DNA from: Actinacidiphila rubida
Lineage (GTDB): Bacteria > Actinomycetota > Actinomycetes > Streptomycetales > Streptomycetaceae
DNA: 64,000 bases
NCBI RefSeq assembly: GCF_900110255.1
Contig: NZ_FODD01000004.1
Span: forward strand, 1 to 64,000
Reading direction: 5' to 3'
In this document: positions 1-7,303 of the stretch, piece after piece
Position numbering within the stretch: position 1 is the stretch's first letter
How the letters are laid out: every line of letters begins with the position of its first letter
Notes under the pieces: model-generated
What the model saw: the letters and a program-made list of their open reading frames with translations, nothing else
What the model was told of the DNA's origin: nothing
The model's database searches: none
Position numbers and translations under genes: made by a program

Positions 1-1148
1 GGGGACGAGGGGCGGGGTGGGGCGGAGGGCGGGGGGACCTGGTCGCGGCGGGGGCGGAGCCGGGAGCGGACGTCGGCGTGGGGGAGGAAGTCCGCCCATC
101 GCTCGGGGTACTCCGCCGGAGGCGCGTCCTCGTCGCCGAACGCCTGGCGGGCCCGCCGGGCCGCGGCCCGGGCCACCACGTCGGCCGCCGCCGCCTCGCG
201 GCGCCGCGCGTTCTCCTCGCGTGCCGCGGCCGTCGCCAGCGACGGCCACACCCGGTCGGCGGCCGCGTTGACCGCCGCGCCCACCAGCACGGCGAACGCC
301 GAGACGCCGATCCACAGCAGCACCGCCACAGGCGCCGCCAGCGACCCGTAGATCGTCGGCCCCTCGACCGCGTGCGTCAGGTAGATGCGCAGGACGAAGC
401 TGCCTATCACCCACATCAGGAGGGCGACGAGCGCGCCCGGGACGTCCTCGTACCAGGGCGCCCGCACGGGGACCGACACGTGGTAGAGCGTGGTGAGGAA
501 GGCGACCGAGGCCAGCAGCACGAATGGCCAGTACAGGATGTTCATCAGGCCCGCGCCGCCGGGCAGCACGTCGGTCACCGCGCTCGGCCCGACCACCACC
601 AGCGGCAGCACGGCCGCGCCGAGGATCAGGGCGACGACGTACAGCGCGAGCGACATCAGCCGCGTGCGGACGATGCCGCGGCGGCCCTCCAGGCCGTACA
701 TGATCGTGATGGTGTCCACGAAGACGTTGACCGCGCGGGACCCCGACCACAGGGCGATGACGAAGCCGAGCGAGATCAGGTCCGGCCGCCGGCCGTGGAA
801 GACGTCGTCGACGAGCGGCTTGACCAGCTGGTTGACGCCCTTGTCGGAGAGCACCGTCGACGACGCCCGCAGGATGTTGTGACGTATGTGGTCTATGGTG
901 TCGAGACCGATGACGGTGTCGACGTAGCCGAGCGCGCCGACGAGCCCGAGCAGCAGCGGCGGCAGCGACAGCAGCACGAAGAACGCGGCCTCCGCGGCGA
1001 GCCCGGTGACGCGGTACTCCATGCAGGAGTTGATCGTGTCCTTCAGCAGCAGCCAGGCCACCTTGCGCTTGGAGACGTTGCGGTACAGGGCCCGCGCACG
1101 GCGCCAGCGTCCGGGACGCCGGTGGCTTCTTTCTTCTGCTGCTTGCAC
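1..1148 (-). CDS. YihY/virulence factor BrkB family inner-membrane protein (3' end cut by window edge)
   Basis: The minus strand encodes a multi-pass membrane protein of the YihY/BrkB family, once misnamed ribonuclease BN; its biochemical role is unknown. About 380 residues are visible before the sequence runs off the left edge. Hydrophobic helices alternate with family-like stretches such as the segment ending EYRVTGLAAEAAFFVLLS and a later APVAVLLWIGVSAF; a charged, Ala/Arg-rich tail follows the last helix. The only start after an in-frame TAA is the GTG at 1148. It lies 6 nt downstream of a TAACGT element, so the mRNA is probably leaderless. The gene is divergent from aidB. Confidence 0.85.
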   Translation of the reverse strand, partial: MQAAEERSHRRPGRWRRARALYRNVSKRKVAWLLLKDTINSCMEYRVTGLAAEAAFFVLLSLPPLLLGLVGALGYVDTVIGLDTIDHIRHNILRASSTVLSDKGVNQLVKPLVDDVFHGRRPDLISLGFVIALWSGSRAVNVFVDTITIMYGLEGRRGIVRTRLMSLALYVVALILGAAVLPLVVVGPSAVTDVLPGGAGLMNILYWPFVLLASVAFLTTLYHVSVPVRAPWYEDVPGALVALLMWVIGSFVLRIYLTHAVEGPTIYGSLAAPVAVLLWIGVSAFAVLVGAAVNAAADRVWPSLATAAAREENARRREAAAADVVARAAARRARQAFGDEDAPPAEYPERWADFLPHADVRSRLRPRRDQVPPPSAPPRPSS

Positions 1149-1153
1149 CCCCT

Positions 1154-1160
1154 TACGTTA
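1154..1160. promoter_or_regulatory. Shared near-symmetric -10 element for two divergent leaderless genes
   Basis: TACGTTA reads TACGTT on the plus strand, 7 nt before the aidB ATG at 1167, and TAACGT on the minus strand, 6 nt before the yihY GTG at 1148. Both fit the actinobacterial TANNNT -10 consensus placed so that transcription would begin at the start codon. Neither gene has a Shine-Dalgarno sequence at normal distance. No convincing -35 box is seen on either side. Promoter activity is inferred. Confidence 0.5.
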
Positions 1161-1166
1161 GCTGGC

Positions 1167-2815
1167 ATGACAGCCCCCACTCACACGGTCACGAATCAGG
1201 CTCCGCCCCTGGTGGGGCATGACGTGTACCGCACCGACAGCGTGCTCAGCGAGGCCGTCGGGCGGCACGCGGACCCGGAACGGTTCGCCGAGATCGACGC
1301 GGAGCTGCGCCTTCTCGGGATCTCGGCGGGATCCGCGCAGGCGCAGAAGTGGGGTGAGCAGGCCAACGCCCACCCGCCGGTGCTGCGGACGCACGACCGC
1401 TACGGGCACCGGATCGACGAGGTCGAGTTCCATCCGGCCTGGCACCGGCTGCTCGGTCACGCGATCACCGCGGGGCTGACCGACGCCTGGTCACGGCCGG
1501 ACGGGCACCTGCGGCGGGCGGCGGGCTTCCTGGTGTGGACGCAGGTCGAGGCCGGGCACGGCTGCCCGCTGTCGATGACGCACGCCGCGGTGCCGGCGCT
1601 GCGCACCGACCCGGAACTGGCCGCCGAGTGGGAGCCGCGGCTGGGGTCGCACGTGTACGACCCGCGCCTGGTGCCGGCGGGCGAGAAGCCGGGCGCGCTG
1701 TTCGGTATGGGCATGACGGAGAAGCAGGGCGGCTCCGACGTGCGCGCCAACACGACGCGGGCCGTGCCGCTCGCCGAGGACGGCACGTACACGCTCACCG
1801 GTCACAAGTGGTTCTGCTCGGCGCCGATGTCGGACGGTTTCCTGGTCCTGGCACAGGTGGACGAGGGCGGGCGGGACCGGCTGACCTGCTTCCTGGTGCC
1901 GCGGGTGCTGGCCGACGGCACGCGCAACGTCTTCGCGATCCAGCGGCTCAAGGACAAGCTCGGCAACCGCTCCAACGCCTCCTGGAGGTGGAGTTCGCCG
2001 GGACGTGGGCCCGCCGGGTGGGCGAGGTGGGGCGCGGTGTGGCGACCATCATCGAGATGGTGGCGGCCACCCGGCTCGACTGCGCGGTGGGCTCGGCGGC
2101 CCTGATGCGGCAGGCGGTGGCGCAGGCGGTGCACCACGCGACGCACCGCTCGGCGTTCGGCGGTCCGCTCGTCGACAAGCCGCTCATGCGGAACGTGCTG
2201 GCCGACATGGCACTGGAGTCGGAGGCGGCGACCACGACGGCGATGCGCCTGGCGGCGGCGTACGACGCGGACACCGAGCAGGAGCGGGCGTTCCGCCGCC
2301 TCGGGGTGGCCGTGACCAAGTACTGGGTGACCAAGCGCTGCCCGGTGATCGCCGCCGAGGCGCTGGAGTGCCTCGGCGGCAACGGCTACGTCGAGGAGTC
2401 GGGCATGCCGCGGCTGTTCCGCGAGTCCCCGCTGAACTCCGTGTGGGAGGGCTCGGGCAACGTGCAGGCGCTGGACGTGCTGCGGGTGCTGCAGCGCGAG
2501 CCGCAGGCACTGAACGCGTTCCTCGTGGAGATCGGCCGGGCCCGCGGCGCCGACCACCGGCTGGACGCGGCGGTCAAGGACCTGCTGGGCGAACTCGGCG
2601 ACCTGGAGGGGATCGAGGCGCGCGCCCGCCGCATCGTCGAACGCATGGCCCTGGTCCTCCAGGGCTCGCTCCTGGTCCGGTTCGCCCCGCCCGCCGTCGC
2701 CGACGCCTTCGCCGCGTCCCGGCTCGGCCCGGACTGGGGCACGACCTTCGGCACCCTCCCCCCCACCCTCGACCTCGCCTCCCTCGTCACCCGCGCCCGA
2801 CCGACGGAACACTGA
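1167..2815 (+). pseudogene. aidB: AidB-type acyl-CoA dehydrogenase, interrupted by a single-base frameshift near 1983
   Basis: The two halves read together give about 549 residues and align well, from memory, with E. coli AidB (541 aa), the flavin-dependent DNA-alkylation-response member of the acyl-CoA dehydrogenases. Landmarks are NQAPPLVGHDVY at the N-terminus, GMGMTEKQGGSDVRANTTRA, HKWF, RLKDKLGNRSNAS, and LGGNGYVEES with NSVWEGSGN near the C-terminus. The frame changes right after RLKDKLGNRSNAS: the family sequence SS-EVEF needs TCC TCG GAG GTG, but positions 1980-1990 read as if one C is missing. Without repair the product stops at 2105 and loses the second half of the catalytic domain. 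Either a true mutation or a base-calling error is possible. ATG 1167 is 7 nt from TACGTT, suggesting a leaderless mRNA. Confidence 0.85.
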
Positions 2816-2852
2816 CGTCCCCGCGCCTCTCTCGCCGGAAAGCCCGTCCCCC

Positions 2853-2877
2853 GTGACCGGGACTCGTACCCGGCCAC
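2853..2877 (+). terminator. Weak hairpin after aidB
   Basis: GTGACCGGG at 2853-2861 can pair with CCCGGCCAC at 2869-2877 around a 7-nt loop with one mismatch. It lies 38 nt after the aidB stop. There is no T-run, which is usual in high-GC actinomycetes. A terminator role is plausible but weakly supported. Confidence 0.3.
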
Positions 2878-2964
2878 TTCCGAGCCGCGCCGAGAGGGGT
2901 GCCCCAGAAGGACCTCGTAGGGCTTGAGCCAAAGGGCGCGCCGCTGTCGAAAGGGTGGGGGCAC

Positions 2965-2986
2965 CTCCCAGCGGTAGCTGGGGGAG
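2965..2986. repeat. Short inverted repeat of a type dispersed in Streptomyces genomes
   Basis: CTCCCAGC (2965-2972) and GCTGGGGGAG (2977-2986) flank a GGTA loop, preceded by GGGGGCAC. I recall very similar GGGGGCACCTCCC...GGGGGAG elements scattered between Streptomyces genes; their function is not known to me. Together with the two hairpins nearby it fills most of the 402-bp gap between aidB and the next gene. Confidence 0.45.
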
Positions 2987-3005
2987 CCCGGAGGCGAAAG
3001 CCCGG

Positions 3006-3065
3006 CAAAAAAAGGCCCCAAAAAAAGCAGAGGGTGGCGCCGCGCCGACTCGGCACCACCCTCTG
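3006..3065 (-). terminator. Strong intrinsic terminator acting on the minus strand
   Basis: CAGAGGGTGG (3028-3037) pairs perfectly with CCACCCTCTG (3056-3065), with a further short GCCG/CGGC stem inside. On the minus strand this hairpin is followed by T7 (3020-3026) and, after six bases, another T7 (3007-3013), a textbook U-tract terminator that is uncommon at this GC content. No minus-strand gene ends here, so the transcript it stops would have to start inside the intergenic region or run antisense from the regulator gene. Confidence 0.6.
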
Positions 3066-3145
3066 TCTCGTAGGCCGACCGCGCAGGGGGTGCATGGGTG
3101 CAGCCCGAGTACGGTGACGCCCCGTCACTCTCCGTCCAAGTCGCG

Positions 3146-3176
3146 TAGGCTCGCAACCGTTGCATTCCGTTGCACG
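3146..3176 (+). promoter_or_regulatory. Candidate promoter and operator of the GAF regulator gene
   Basis: A TAGGCT -10-like box (3146-3151) is followed at once by the palindrome GCAACCGTTGC (3153-3163), which overlaps two direct repeats of CCGTTGCA with a 10-bp period (3157-3166 and 3167-3176). Repeats one helical turn apart just downstream of a -10 would suit autorepression by the regulator encoded at 3218. This is inferred from position only. Confidence 0.35.
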
Positions 3177-3217
3177 CCGCGGGCCGCGGCGGATGAGGGA
3201 TCCAGGGTGGGAGCGAC

Positions 3218-4492
3218 GTGGCGTTTCTTCCGAGCGGGCTCGGGCGGCTCGACGGCCTGGACGTCCGCAGGTCGCCCCATCTGCTGGCCTCGGTCCGGGA
3301 GGCGGCCCTCGCCGGGAGCGTGCCGCCGGAGGAGCCGCGCACGGTGATCGGACAGTCGTGGACCCGGGCGCTGGGACACGGCGTGGATCCGGACGTGGGC
3401 GGGCACAACGGCCTGATCGCCACGGAGGAGATCGAGCACCGCCGCCGGTCGTCGCCGCTCGGCGACCTCCTGCCGGTGCTGCGCGAGGGTCTGGTGTCGG
3501 TCGCGGACGCGGCCTGGCACATCATGGTCGTCACCGACGCCGACGGCCGGCTGCTGTGGCGGGACGGCAGTCTCGCGGTGCGCAGGAGCGCGGACCGCCT
3601 GGGGTTCGCGGAGGGCGCGTCCTGGGCCGAGGAGGTGGTGGGCACCAACGCGATCGGCACGGCGCTCATCACCCGGTCGCCCCTTCAGGTGCACTCCGCC
3701 GAGCACTTCGTCCGCACGCACCACGGCTGGACGTGTGCCGCGGCGCCGCTGCACGATCCGCGGGACGGGCGGCTGCTGGGGGTGGTGGACGTCAGTGGTC
3801 CGGCCGCGACGCTGCATCCGGCGACGCTGTCGCTGGTGGCGGCGGTGGCACGGGTCGCGGAGGGCGAGTTGCGGTCGCGGCACTGGGCGGCGGTGGAGGG
3901 GCTGCGGGCGATGGCGGCGCCGATCCTGGCGCGGATCGGGGGCCAGGCTCTGGCCGTGGACCGCAACGGCTGGACGGCGGCGGTGACCGGCATGGCGCCG
4001 CCGGATCGCGTGGCGCTGCCGGCGTCGATGGGGGCGGGGCCGCTGTGGCTGCCGTCGCTGGGGATGTGCACGGCGGAGCCGCTGCCGGGGGGCTGGCTGA
4101 TCCGGGTGGACGGCGGGGAGCGGGCGCCGGACGCGGGCCGGGTGGTGCTGGACGTGAGCCGTCCGCGGTCGGCGTCGCTCACGGTGTCCGGGCCGGCGGG
4201 CAGTTGGACGCAGACGCTGAGCCCGCGCCATGCCGAGCTGCTGTTCGTGCTGGCGGTGCACCGGGACGGGCGGAGCGCGGCGGAGCTGGCGGGCGACCTG
4301 TTCGGGGACCCGAGCCGGACGGTGACGGTCCGCGCCGAGCTGTCGCGGCTGCGCCGCAGTCTGGCGGGCGTGCTGGCGCACCGGCCGTACCGGTTCGCGG
4401 ACGGCGTGGACGTGGCGCTGGTCCGGCCGGAGAACCCGCTGGACCTGCTGCCGCACTCGGTGGCGCCGGTGGTGCTGGCCGCGCGGCGCTGA
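3218..4492 (+). CDS. GAF-domain transcriptional regulator with C-terminal winged-helix domain
   Basis: The 424-residue product has an AcoR-like N-terminal helical region (about 20-80), a GAF sensor domain (about 85-225, including AEEVVGTNAIGTAL), a divergent linker, and a C-terminal winged-helix DNA-binding segment (about 335-405, around LSPRHAELLFVLAVHRDG and VTVRAELSRLRRSL). This layout matches Streptomyces GAF regulators that borrow the sensor half of AcoR without its AAA+ sigma-54 domain. The GTG at 3218 follows GGTGGGAG by 5 nt. The ligand is unknown; its neighbours offer no clear target apart from the upstream acyl-CoA dehydrogenase. Palindromes at the promoter suggest it may control itself. 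Confidence 0.75.
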   Translation: MAFLPSGLGRLDGLDVRRSPHLLASVREAALAGSVPPEEPRTVIGQSWTRALGHGVDPDVGGHNGLIATEEIEHRRRSSPLGDLLPVLREGLVSVADAAWHIMVVTDADGRLLWRDGSLAVRRSADRLGFAEGASWAEEVVGTNAIGTALITRSPLQVHSAEHFVRTHHGWTCAAAPLHDPRDGRLLGVVDVSGPAATLHPATLSLVAAVARVAEGELRSRHWAAVEGLRAMAAPILARIGGQALAVDRNGWTAAVTGMAPPDRVALPASMGAGPLWLPSLGMCTAEPLPGGWLIRVDGGERAPDAGRVVLDVSRPRSASLTVSGPAGSWTQTLSPRHAELLFVLAVHRDGRSAAELAGDLFGDPSRTVTVRAELSRLRRSLAGVLAHRPYRFADGVDVALVRPENPLDLLPHSVAPVVLAARR

Positions 4493-4541
4493 GCCGGACC
4501 GCCCGGCGGGCGGGTGCCGGCCGCATCGTAGGGTGTGCGGC

Positions 4542-5066
4542 ATGAGCACCCCTGTGACCACCTGGTATCTGGAGCAGAACGCGCCCGAGGAGCTGCGGCC
4601 GGCGGCCGAGCCGGCGCTGCCCGGTGTCACGGTGGTGCGGGCCGAGGTGCCCTCGGGGGTGCTGGGCCGCTTCCTGTACGCGGCGGTCGGCGGCGACGTG
4701 TCGTGGGTCGACCGGCTGCCGTGGCCGGCCGAGCAGTGGCAGGCGCATCTGGAGCGGCCGGGCGCGGAGGTGTGGATCGCGTACGAGCGCGGCACGCCTG
4801 CCGGCTACATCGAGCTGGACGCGCAGGACGAAGGGGCCGTGGAGATCGCGTACTTCGGGCTGCTGCCGGCGTTCCGGGGCAGGGGCCTCGGCGGCCACCT
4901 GCTGTCGTTCGGCACCGCGCGGGCCTGGGACCTGGCCGGGCGCTGGCCGGGGCGGCCGGAGACCCGCCGGGTGTGGGTGCACACGTGCTCGCTGGACGGC
5001 CCCCATGCGCTGGGCAACTACCAGCGGCGCGGCTTCCGCGTGACCCACACCACAGTGTCTCACTGA
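4542..5066 (+). CDS. GNAT family N-acetyltransferase
   Basis: A 174-residue single-domain GNAT protein that would transfer an acetyl group from acetyl-CoA to an unidentified amine. The acetyl-CoA pyrophosphate loop is visible as RGRGLGGHLL (about 114-123), preceded by the strand VEIAYFGLLP and followed by the typical C-terminal NYQRRGF. The ATG at 4542 lies exactly 7 nt after TAGGGT (4529-4534) and has no ribosome-binding site, so a leaderless transcript is likely. An in-frame alternative start at 4533 would overlap that -10 box. The substrate cannot be told from the sequence. Confidence 0.8.
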   Translation: MSTPVTTWYLEQNAPEELRPAAEPALPGVTVVRAEVPSGVLGRFLYAAVGGDVSWVDRLPWPAEQWQAHLERPGAEVWIAYERGTPAGYIELDAQDEGAVEIAYFGLLPAFRGRGLGGHLLSFGTARAWDLAGRWPGRPETRRVWVHTCSLDGPHALGNYQRRGFRVTHTTVSH

Positions 5067-5105
5067 TCGAGATGATCGAGTCCACATGACGGATAACGGT
5101 GGACT
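5064..5105. promoter_or_regulatory. Candidate operator/promoter of the sulfur operon
   Basis: Two tandem 9-mers TGATCGAG(A/T) (5064-5081) are followed by a perfect inverted repeat, AGTCCAC (5079-5085) and GTGGACT (5099-5105). Between its arms lies GGATAAC, a possible -10 (GATAAC, 5092-5097). A repressor bound to the inverted repeat would cover the promoter of the leader peptide at 5136. I do not recognise the motif as belonging to a named regulator. The rest of the 5067-5387 gap holds the leader peptide gene and its downstream region. Confidence 0.4.
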
Positions 5106-5135
5106 GCCCGAAGACCCGCGTGCCACGCTTCCGTC

Positions 5136-5219
5136 ATGTCGCGCACTGGAATCGCCTTGGTAGGTCGGCCGCACGTCGACTTCTGCCGCGTGTCCAGCGC
5201 CATCTGTCCGGCGGGCTGA
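5136..5219 (+). CDS. Cysteine-containing leader peptide of the sulfur assimilation operon
   Basis: A 27-codon ORF begins MSRTGIALVGRPHVDF and continues with CRVSSAIC before stopping at TGA 5217. The core HVDxCRVSSAIC is the signature I know from the short Cys-rich leader peptides that precede sulfur-related genes in actinomycetes. Cysteine codons at residues 17 and 24 lie near the end, as expected if slow translation at low cysteine changes folding of the following mRNA and raises expression of sulfite reductase at 5388 (ribosome-mediated attenuation). No strong ribosome-binding site precedes it. About 168 nt separate it from the first enzyme gene. The ORF is too short for routine gene calling. 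Confidence 0.75.
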   Translation: MSRTGIALVGRPHVDFCRVSSAICPAG

Positions 5220-5387
5220 CAGCACGCTGACCGAGTTCAGCACCACTCCCCCGCCCTCCCCGTCGTCGTGGACGTGTGCGGTTCCCCGCTGCCCCGTTGA
5301 GCCTCACCTCCAGGCGTTCTCCCAGGCCGCAGGGTTCCTCCGCGTTGTTCCGACCGCATTTCGAGCCTGCCCGAAGGACGCATCGCC

Positions 5388-7103
5388 ATGGCTGCCAGCC
5401 CCGATCAACCGCAGACCCCGGCCAGGAGCGCCGCGGCGGCCGCCCGCCGCAAGTCCGGGCGCCACCGCGGTGAGGGCCAGTGGGCCAAGGGCCACTTCAC
5501 TCCGCTCAACGCCAACGAGCAGACGAAGAAGGACGACGACGGTCTCAATGTGCGGACACGTATTGAGACGATCTACGCCCACCGGGGTTTCGACTCGATC
5601 GACGGCGCCGACCTGCGCGGCCGCATGCGGTGGTGGGGCCTGTACACCCAGCGCCGCCCCGGGATCGACGGCGGCCGGACCGCCGTGCTGGAGCCCGAGG
5701 AGCTGGACGACCGCTACTTCATGATGCGGGTGCGGGTCGACGGCGGCCGGCTGACGGTGGCCCAGCTGCGGGTGATCGGCGAGGTCTCGCAGGAGTTCGC
5801 CCGCGGCACCGCGGACATCACCGACCGGCAGAACATCCAGCTGCACTGGATCCGCATCGAGGACGTCCCGGAGATCTGGCGACGGCTGGAGGGCGTGGGC
5901 CTGTCCACCACCGAGGCGTGCGGCGACGTGCCGCGCGTCATCGTCGGCTCGCCCGTCGCGGGCATCGCCGAGGACGAGATCATCGACGGCACGCCCGCGA
6001 TCGACGAGATCACCGAGCGCTACATCGGCAGCAGGGAGTTCTCCAACCTGCCGCGCAAGTTCAAGACCGCGATCTCCGGGTCGCCGCTGCTGGACGTCGT
6101 CCACGAGATCAACGACCTGGCGTTCGTCGGGGTCGAACACCCCGAGCACGGGCCGGGGTTCGACCTGTGGGTGGGCGGCGGCCTGTCCACCAACCCGCGG
6201 CTGGGCGAGCGGCTGAACGCGTGGGTGCCGCTGGCCGAGGTGCCCGAGGTGTGGGCGGGCGTCGTCGGCATCTTCCGTGACTACGGCTACCGGCGGCTGC
6301 GCTCCCGCGCCCGGCTGAAGTTCCTGATGGCCGACTGGGGCCCGGAGAAGTTCCGCCAGGTGCTGGAGGAGGAGTACCTGAAGCGGGAGCTTGTCGACGG
6401 TCCGGCCCCCGAACTCCCCCGGCAGGTCTGGCGCGACCACGTCGGCGTGCACCGGCAGAAGGACGGCCGCTACTACGTCGGGTTCGCCCCGCGGGTCGGC
6501 CGGGTGGACGGCGCCACGCTCACCAAGATCGCGGAGGTCGCCGCCGGGCACGGTTCGGACCGGCTGCGCACCACCACCGACCAGAAGATGCTCGTGCTCG
6601 ACGTGGCCGAGGACCGGATCGAGTCGCTGACGGCGGCCCTGGAAGCGATGGACCTGCGGGTGCGGCCGTCCTCGTTCCGGCGCGGGACGATGGCCTGCAC
6701 CGGCATCGAGTTCTGCAAGCTCGCGATCGTCGAGACCAAGGAGCGGGCCTCCACGCTCATCGACGAACTGGAGCGCAGGCTGCCGGAGTTCGACTCGCCG
6801 ATCGGCATCAACATCAACGGCTGCCCGAACTCCTGCGCACGGATCCAGACCGCGGACATCGGCCTCAAGGGCCAGCTGGTGACCGACGCCGACGGCAACC
6901 AGGTCGAGGGCTACCAGGTCCACCTCGGCGGCGGCCTGGGCCTGGACCCCGGCTTCGGCCGCAAGGTCCGCGGCCTGAAGGTCACCGCGGCCGAACTCCC
7001 GGACTACATCGAGCGGGTGCTGACCCGCTTCCAGGAGCAGCGCACCGACGGCGAGCGCTTCGCGCAGTGGGCGGCACGGGCCGACGAGGGGGCGCTGTCA
7101 TGA
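5388..7103 (+). CDS. sir: Assimilatory sulfite reductase (ferredoxin), siroheme and [4Fe-4S] enzyme
   Basis: This 571-residue cytoplasmic enzyme reduces sulfite to sulfide with six electrons from ferredoxin. Two ferredoxin-like half-domains and two catalytic domains are present. The cluster/siroheme ligands are Cys437 and Cys443 (TMACTGIEFC) and Cys479 and Cys483 (GCPNSC), the CX5C...CX3C pattern of the sulfite/nitrite reductase family. Sulfite rather than nitrite as substrate follows from the operon, with cysH, cysC, cysD and cysN directly downstream. ATG 5388 follows AAGGA by about 10 nt. It heads the enzyme part of the operon and is probably controlled by the upstream leader peptide. Its stop overlaps the next start (ATGA). 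Confidence 0.93.
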   Translation: MAASPDQPQTPARSAAAAARRKSGRHRGEGQWAKGHFTPLNANEQTKKDDDGLNVRTRIETIYAHRGFDSIDGADLRGRMRWWGLYTQRRPGIDGGRTAVLEPEELDDRYFMMRVRVDGGRLTVAQLRVIGEVSQEFARGTADITDRQNIQLHWIRIEDVPEIWRRLEGVGLSTTEACGDVPRVIVGSPVAGIAEDEIIDGTPAIDEITERYIGSREFSNLPRKFKTAISGSPLLDVVHEINDLAFVGVEHPEHGPGFDLWVGGGLSTNPRLGERLNAWVPLAEVPEVWAGVVGIFRDYGYRRLRSRARLKFLMADWGPEKFRQVLEEEYLKRELVDGPAPELPRQVWRDHVGVHRQKDGRYYVGFAPRVGRVDGATLTKIAEVAAGHGSDRLRTTTDQKMLVLDVAEDRIESLTAALEAMDLRVRPSSFRRGTMACTGIEFCKLAIVETKERASTLIDELERRLPEFDSPIGININGCPNSCARIQTADIGLKGQLVTDADGNQVEGYQVHLGGGLGLDPGFGRKVRGLKVTAAELPDYIERVLTRFQEQRTDGERFAQWAARADEGALS

Positions 7104-7303
7104 GCGAGCGTGCCGCACCGTTCTACTGCCCCTACTGCGGCGACGAGGACCTCCGCCCGTCGGAGGAGGGCCACGGCGCGTGGGAGTGCCGGGCCTGCAA
7201 CCGCGCGTTCCAGCTGAAGTTCCTCGGCCTGCTCGCCGAGGGGTTCAGGGCCGCTCCGTCCCAGCACTCCGCACCGGACTCCCCGCATGGAGGCGCTTCG
7301 TGA
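7100..7303 (+). CDS. Small zinc-ribbon protein between sulfite reductase and cysH
   Basis: A 67-residue protein with two CxxC pairs, YCPYC (10-13) and ECRAC, spaced like a zinc ribbon; the hydrophobic segment FQLKFLGLL follows. It overlaps both neighbours by four bases (ATGA at 7100 and GTGA at 7300), so it must be translated with them. Conserved small proteins at this position are familiar to me from Streptomyces sulfur operons, but I know of no assigned function. A role as a metal- or sulfur-handling partner of the sulfite or APS reductase is only a guess from context. Confidence 0.75.
   Translation: MSERAAPFYCPYCGDEDLRPSEEGHGAWECRACNRAFQLKFLGLLAEGFRAAPSQHSAPDSPHGGAS

Noticed and set aside
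78..1166. Plus-strand frame continuous with aidB
   Set aside because: It is antisense to the YihY/BrkB gene. aidB itself begins at 1167, where family similarity starts.
3028..3065. Similarity to the GGCACCGAGTCGGTGC end of Cas9 tracrRNA
   Set aside because: Only a short chance resemblance (GTGCCGAGTCGGC) in a terminator hairpin; no repeat, anti-repeat or cas9.
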